Both the position numbers and the translations under genes were made by a program. DNA of 64,000 nucleotides from an uncultured Selenomonadales bacterium (GTDB lineage Bacteria > Bacillota > Negativicutes > Selenomonadales > Selenomonadaceae): positions 1 to 64,000 of the forward strand of contig CALFJE010000093.1 in the NCBI GenBank assembly GCA_937877545.1, given 5' to 3'. The notes below the pieces were generated by a model that made no database searches, was not told the origin of the DNA, and worked only from the letters and a program-made list of their open reading frames with translations. Below are positions 63,210 through 64,000 of the stretch, piece after piece (position 1 is the first letter of the stretch; each line of letters begins with the position of its first letter).

Positions 63210-64000
63210 TTAATCGTCCGGCAAAGTCATTGGGACGGGGTTGGGCGACGGCTTGAACGTGACGCCGAGTTGATCCATTGTCTGCTTAATCTCCTCGAAC
63301 GATTTGCGACCGAGGTTGCGGACTTTCATCATTTCCTCTTCGGTTTTATCGGCGAGGTCTGCCACGATATGAATCCCCGCACGCTTTAAACAATTCGTCG
63401 AACGCACCGACAGTTCCAATTCCTCAATCGGTTTGGCGAGGTTTTTATCCAGCGTCATTGCAACTTCATCGTCGGATTCGGTTTCAACCGGCTCGTCGTC
63501 TTCGGGCGTTTCCTCAACCGTTACTATGCCGTCCATATTCTGGAAAAGTTTCATGTGCGCGATTAGAATTGCCGCCGCTTTGGAGACCGCCTCTTCGGGA
63601 CTGAGCGTGCCGTTCGTCCAAACTTCCAGCGTCAATTTGTCGAAGTCCATCTCGTTGCCGACGCGGGTATCTTGCACGTCGTAGTTGACGCGGAGCACCG
63701 GCGAGAATATCGAATCAATCGGTATCGTCCCGATAATGTCGTCGGGATTTTTATTTTTTTCGGCTTGATCGTAGCCGCGCCCGCAACGCGCCAGCATTTC
63801 GATTTTGAGCTTGCCGGTTTCATTGAGCCAGGCGATATGCAGGTCGGGATTGAGAATCTCGATACTGGGGTCGCACTCAATGTCGGCGGCGGTGACTTCG
63901 CGGCGTCCGCCCGCATGGAAGCCGTCGCGAATTTCCTCGGCTACGTCCACGTCTATGCGGAGCGTGTAGGTCATGGGCGGCGCGGAACTGACTTGCGCGA
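63210..64000 (-). CDS. rpoA: RNA polymerase alpha subunit, 5' end cut by the window
   Basis: About 263 residues are visible; the N-terminus (roughly the first 50-60 residues) lies outside. Visible parts are the N-terminal dimerisation/assembly domain ([44 protein letters not shown]) and the alpha-CTD with [14 protein letters not shown] and [14 protein letters not shown], which contacts UP elements and activators. A linker of acidic residues joins the domains. rplQ follows after 19 bases, as in all alpha operons. Confidence 0.97.
   Translation of the reverse strand, partial: AQVSSAPPMTYTLRIDVDVAEEIRDGFHAGGRREVTAADIECDPSIEILNPDLHIAWLNETGKLKIEMLARCGRGYDQAEKNKNPDDIIGTIPIDSIFSPVLRVNYDVQDTRVGNEMDFDKLTLEVWTNGTLSPEEAVSKAAAILIAHMKLFQNMDGIVTVEETPEDDEPVETESDDEVAMTLDKNLAKPIEELELSVRSTNCLKRAGIHIVADLADKTEEEMMKVRNLGRKSFEEIKQTMDQLGVTFKPSPNPVPMTLPDD

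Overview
The window looks like a chromosomal piece of a diderm Firmicute, most likely a Negativicute (Selenomonadales or Veillonellales); genus cannot be told from sequence alone. Firmicute traits are the RNA polymerase delta subunit next to pyrG, PlsY, a BofA-type protein, the TelA/XpaC pair, an HPr with Ser46, SpoIIE-type phosphatases, TTG/GTG starts with strong AGGAGG sites and the rpoA-rplQ order. Outer-membrane traits are an AcrAB-type RND pump, several signal-peptide proteins of the LPP20/FlgT type and large RgpF-type glycan enzymes. The sequence is moderately GC-rich and mostly coding, with no integrated phage or transposase.

Layout. 1-7.4 kb (minus): LPP20-like secreted protein, PASTA-type penicillin-binding protein with a small membrane partner, telA-xpaC, an exported protein and plsY; then tRNA-Leu(UAG). 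7.6-12.9 kb (plus): argS, two L,D-transpeptidase paralogues (the first apparently dead), rpoE(delta), pyrG. 13-15.1 kb (minus): two secreted LPP20-type proteins, one with TPRs, and a scrambled promoter duplication in front of leuA. 15.1-24.3 kb: leuA, orphan RelB antitoxin, a short repeat-rich surface protein with a non-AUG start, ptsH-ptsI, a GlcNAc/glucose-type EIICB, class II aldolase, thrC. 24.4-34 kb (minus): a 1,585-residue multidomain glycosyltransferase, a FabH-like KAS III, rfbD, leuS, bofA-like. 34-37.4 kb: MEMO1-AMMECR1 fusion and uvrB. 37.5-45.3 kb: a glycosyltransferase, then an operon for a hybrid histidine kinase, STAS antagonist, RsbW-like kinase and two CACHE-HAMP-PP2C phosphatases (a partner-switching module without a sigma factor). 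45.4-46.5 kb: an RTX-like repeat pseudogene. 46.5-50.3 kb: Tat-type amidase, then (minus) folP-folB-folK/folA fusion-ung. 50.5-58.3 kb: an RND efflux operon interrupted by two SDF-family transporters that each carry an N-terminal degenerate RsbW/GHKL-like domain. 58.4-60.8 kb: a tightly overlapping, unrecognised operon (XRE regulator, zinc-ribbon protein, coiled-coil proteins). 60.8-64 kb: recA, an FHA protein, rplQ, rpoA (cut by the window edge).

The least ordinary features are the GHKL-SDF fusions inside the efflux operon, with the first having lost Na+-ligand aspartates; the unrecognised operon before recA; a very over-represented octamer, CCGCGCAG, often extended to CCGCGCAGATT, on both strands throughout the window; a recurring pattern of tandem paralogues in which one member is degenerate; and identical DNA tracts inside paralogue pairs that suggest gene conversion. 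All functional statements are from reading the sequence; no database search was run.
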